NCBI GenBank assembly: GCA_963805505.1
Contig: CAWDUP010000007.1
Span: forward strand, 372,001-436,000
DNA from: JANPBY01 sp963805505
GTDB taxonomy: Bacteria > Actinomycetota > Actinomycetes > DATJPE01
Length of the DNA: 64,000 nt
Direction: 5' to 3'
This document shows, piece by piece, positions 61,654 to 64,000 of the stretch (position 1 is the first letter of the stretch; the number at the start of each line of letters is the position of its first letter). The notes below the pieces were generated by a model that worked only from the letters and a program-made list of their open reading frames with translations, ran no database searches and was not told the origin of the DNA. Position numbers and translations under genes: made by a program.

Positions 61654-62703
61654 ATGAAGCTCGGCCTCAACCTCGGTTACTGGGGCGCCGGAAACGACGC
61701 GGACAACCTGGTGTTGGCGCGCGAGGCCGACCGCCTCGGCTATTCAGTGGCTTGGGCCGCAGAGGCGTACGGCTCCGATGCCGCCACCGTCTTGTCCTGG
61801 GTGGCAGCACAGACGGAGACCATCGACGTGGGCTCGGCCATCTTCCAGATCCCTGCCCGCAGCCCGGCGATGACGGCGATGACGGCTGCGACGCTCGACT
61901 CGCTGTCGAATGGGCGGTTCCGGCTCGGCCTCGGCGTCTCCGGCCCCCAGGTTTCCGAAGGCTGGCACGGGGTCCGCTTCGACCATCCCTTGGGACGCAC
62001 CCGCGAGTACGTAGAGATCGTCCGGATGGCTCTGAGCAGGCGCACCGTCCGCTTCGACGGGACCTACTGGCAGCTGCCGTTGCCCGACGGACCGGGCAAG
62101 GCGCTGCGGCTCACGGTTCACCCGGTCCGCGACGACCTGCCGATCTACCTGGCTGCGGTGGGACCCAAGAACCTGGCTCTCGCCGGTGAGATCGCCGACG
62201 GCCTGCTTGCGATCTTCTTCTCTCCCGAGCATGCGGAGGAGACGCTGCGGCACGTGCGCGACGGTCGCGCACAGGCGGGAAGGACCATGGCCGACTTCGA
62301 TCTCGTGCCCACTGTGCCGCTGGTGATCGGAGAGGATCTCGACCGTTGCGCCGACCCGATTCGCGGATACGCAGCGCTGTACATCGGTGGAATGGGCAGT
62401 CGCGAGCGAAACTTCTACAACGCCCTGGCGGTGCGCATGGGCTATCAGGAGGCTGCGGCGGAGATCCAAGACCGCTTCTTGGCCAAGGACTACGCGGCCG
62501 CAGGTGCTGCCGTGCCCCATCAGTTCATCGATGAGACCTCGCTCATCGGACCCGTCCAACGCGTGAGCGAGAGACTTGCCGCCTACCAGGAAGCGGGTGT
62601 GACCACGGTGTCGGTGTCGCCCTTCGGAGCAACGATGGACGAACGTCTGGCCGCGTTGCGCAGCATGGTCGATGCCGTCGAGCTGGCTGGGCTTGCCGGG
62701 TGA
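61654..62703 (+). CDS. LLM class F420-dependent oxidoreductase
   Basis: Luciferase-like monooxygenase-family protein of 349 residues, of the F420-dependent kind common in actinobacteria. The start MKLGLNLGYWGAGNDADNL, then SAIFQIPARSPAMTAMTAAT, and RFRLGLGVSGPQVSEGWHGV are typical of the family. IYLAAVGPKNLALAGEIADG lies in the second half. The substrate is unknown. It overlaps uppP by 4 bp (GTGA). Confidence 0.88.
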   Translation: MKLGLNLGYWGAGNDADNLVLAREADRLGYSVAWAAEAYGSDAATVLSWVAAQTETIDVGSAIFQIPARSPAMTAMTAATLDSLSNGRFRLGLGVSGPQVSEGWHGVRFDHPLGRTREYVEIVRMALSRRTVRFDGTYWQLPLPDGPGKALRLTVHPVRDDLPIYLAAVGPKNLALAGEIADGLLAIFFSPEHAEETLRHVRDGRAQAGRTMADFDLVPTVPLVIGEDLDRCADPIRGYAALYIGGMGSRERNFYNALAVRMGYQEAAAEIQDRFLAKDYAAAGAAVPHQFIDETSLIGPVQRVSERLAAYQEAGVTTVSVSPFGATMDERLAALRSMVDAVELAGLAG

Positions 62704-63530
62704 TCAGCTGGATCGAGGCCATCGTCCTAGGGCTTGTGCAGGGTCTGACGGAGTTCCTGCCGATCTCGTCCAGTGGTCACCTGCTGGTCGTCAGCAAGGC
62801 GTTCGGCTGGGAGGACCCTGGGGCGGCCTTCACCGCCGTGACGCAGCTCGGAACCGTCGCAGCCGTGGTCCTCTATTTCTGGCGAGACATCGTTCGCATC
62901 TTGTCGGCGTGGTTTCGTTCGCTGTTCCGTCCTGAACTGCGGGGTGACCTCTCGGCCCGCGAGGGCTGGTACGTCATCGTCGGCACGATTCCGATCGTGA
63001 TCTTGGGGGTTGCGTTCTCGCACCAGATCGAGACTGCCGCACGAAATCTCTGGTTGGTCGCGACCATGCTGATCGTCCTCGGTCTCATCCTGGCCGTGGC
63101 CGACCGAGCGGGGGCCAGGGCTCGCACCATCTCCGATCTCAACATGCGTGACGGAGTCTTGTACGGCCTCGCGCAGGCGTGCGCGCTGATCCCCGGCGTT
63201 TCCCGGTCCGGAGCCACAATCTCTGCCGGTCTCTTCCTCGGCTACACCCGCGAGGCGGCTACCCGCTATTCCTTCCTGCTGTCCATTCCGGCCGTGCTGC
63301 TGTCTGGCGTGTACGAGGCGAAGAAGATCGGAGGAGCCGGTGCGACGGTCGACTGGGGCCCGACGCTCCTAGCGACAGTCATCGCGTTCGTCGTGGGATA
63401 TGCGGTGATCGCCTGGTTGTTGCGCTACGTCTCGAGCCACTCATTCATGCCGTTCGTCATCTACCGAGTCACCCTCGGAGTCGTCATCCTGGTCCTGCTT
63501 GCTACCGGGGTGTGGTCAGCGACGGCCTGA
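62700..63530 (+). CDS. uppP: Undecaprenyl-diphosphatase
   Basis: Integral membrane phosphatase (BacA type) that recycles undecaprenyl pyrophosphate for cell-wall synthesis. The 276-residue protein has the motifs GLTEFLPISSSGHLLVV and CALIPGVSRSGATISAGLF, with conserved Glu and Ser/Arg residues, and about eight membrane helices. The GTG start overlaps the LLM gene stop. It is convergent with corA. Confidence 0.96.
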   Translation: MISWIEAIVLGLVQGLTEFLPISSSGHLLVVSKAFGWEDPGAAFTAVTQLGTVAAVVLYFWRDIVRILSAWFRSLFRPELRGDLSAREGWYVIVGTIPIVILGVAFSHQIETAARNLWLVATMLIVLGLILAVADRAGARARTISDLNMRDGVLYGLAQACALIPGVSRSGATISAGLFLGYTREAATRYSFLLSIPAVLLSGVYEAKKIGGAGATVDWGPTLLATVIAFVVGYAVIAWLLRYVSSHSFMPFVIYRVTLGVVILVLLATGVWSATA

Positions 63531-63541
63531 CCCGGAGTGGG

Positions 63542-64000
63542 TCACAACCATCCGCTTCGACGGAAGACCCGATACATCGCGATGGCGATGAGGAGCATGA
63601 ACACCAGAACGAACGGATAGCCGTACCGCCAACCGAGCTCGGGCATGTGCTTGAAGTTCATCCCATAGACGCCGACGATGACCGTCTGCACCGCAAAGAT
63701 GGCGGCCCACGCGGTGATCTTGCGCATGTCCTCGTTTTGACGCAGGCCCACCTGAGCGACATGCGCCTGCAGGATGTTGCCGAGCAGCAGGTCCATCGAC
63801 TCCAGCTGCTCGGCGACGCGGAGCAAGTGATCGCCTACATCTCGGAAGAAGGGTCTTGCGCCATCCGGAACCTGAGCCACCGACCCGTCATACAACCGGG
63901 TCAAGACAGCGATCAGCGGCAGCACCGCTCGGCGAAACTCCAAGGTCTCGCGCTTGAGGTTGTAGATGCGTGAGGAGTCGTCACTCACCTCGTCCCCGAA
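63542..64000 (-). CDS. corA: CorA-type magnesium transporter, 5' end missing
   Basis: C-terminal part of a CorA-family divalent-cation channel; the gene continues beyond the window end in the same frame. The long helix region (SSRIYNLKRETLEFRRAVLPL onward) is followed by two transmembrane helices. The family signature GMNF is in VIVGVYGMNFKHMPE. The C terminus is basic (RVFRRSGWL). Only about 150 residues are visible, so the N-terminal cytosolic domain is absent. Confidence 0.93.
   Translation of the reverse strand, partial: FGDEVSDDSSRIYNLKRETLEFRRAVLPLIAVLTRLYDGSVAQVPDGARPFFRDVGDHLLRVAEQLESMDLLLGNILQAHVAQVGLRQNEDMRKITAWAAIFAVQTVIVGVYGMNFKHMPELGWRYGYPFVLVFMLLIAIAMYRVFRRSGWL

Overview
The window is chromosomal DNA from a high-GC actinobacterium (by eye about two thirds G+C). 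Supporting markers are RbpA, OpcA, a SigK/RskA pair, InhA-type enoyl-ACP reductase, a zinc-finger SufR in a suf operon, DUF3099, DUF5703, an F420-type LLM oxidoreductase, dodecin and a 13E12-type HNH endonuclease. The gene order pgk-tpiA-secG-rbpA // pgl-opcA-zwf-tal-tkt // ctaB, ctaA, sufRBD-C-S-U-T and the DUF222/HNH gene suggest Propionibacteriales (Nocardioidaceae-like), but this is inference from synteny only. Genes are tightly packed, with many 4-bp ATGA/GTGA overlaps and frequent GTG and TTG starts.

Layout. 1-2358 (+): end of the lower-glycolysis operon (pgk, tpiA), then secG and rbpA. 2412-8841 (-): pentose-phosphate operon tkt-tal-zwf-opcA-pgl. 8938-12195: haem A synthesis (ctaB, ctaA), with ctaA lying directly behind an ECF sigma/anti-sigma pair. 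12361-18863 (+): a complete Fe-S assembly operon, sufR-B-D-Rieske-C-S-U-T. 19238-20893: HNH endonuclease next to strong stem-loops. 20968-28488: zinc metallopeptidase, ABC-F ATPase, small HTH protein, enoyl-CoA hydratase-like protein, ABC exporter, SURF1 and MoaA. 28599-33191: DUF3099, dodecin, the TldD/TldE protease pair and a frameshifted quinone-oxidoreductase-like gene. 33271-34820: fabG and inhA-like fabI.

34844-40193 holds the most unusual locus: cyanophycin synthetase (cphA) and cyanophycinase (cphB) in one operon, convergent with a second synthetase-like protein. This second protein has a CphA-like N-terminal domain and a Mur-ligase domain but no ATP-grasp domain. Next come a SixA-type phosphatase, serB, a second frameshifted gene, an ABC ATPase, NfeD/SPFH membrane proteins, a secreted lytic transglycosylase, a TrmH-type methyltransferase, a copper monooxygenase-like lipoprotein and ung. 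49383-53902: a secreted ScyD/ScyE-like beta-propeller, then gnd-HAD-pgi, which complete the hexose-phosphate branch. 54266-64000: a ClC-type channel, a K+ channel, a serine hydrolase, tRNA-Leu(GAG), an M20 peptidase, a sulfotransferase-like protein, DUF5703, an aldo/keto reductase, an LLM oxidoreductase, uppP and the 3' part of corA.

Most of the window is housekeeping. I saw no rRNA, CRISPR array, prophage or transposase. Points needing a second look are the CphA-like pair, two single-base frameshifts, an enoyl-CoA hydratase with no canonical start codon, a PHM-like lipoprotein retaining all six copper ligands, and several short tandem or inverted repeats at gene borders.
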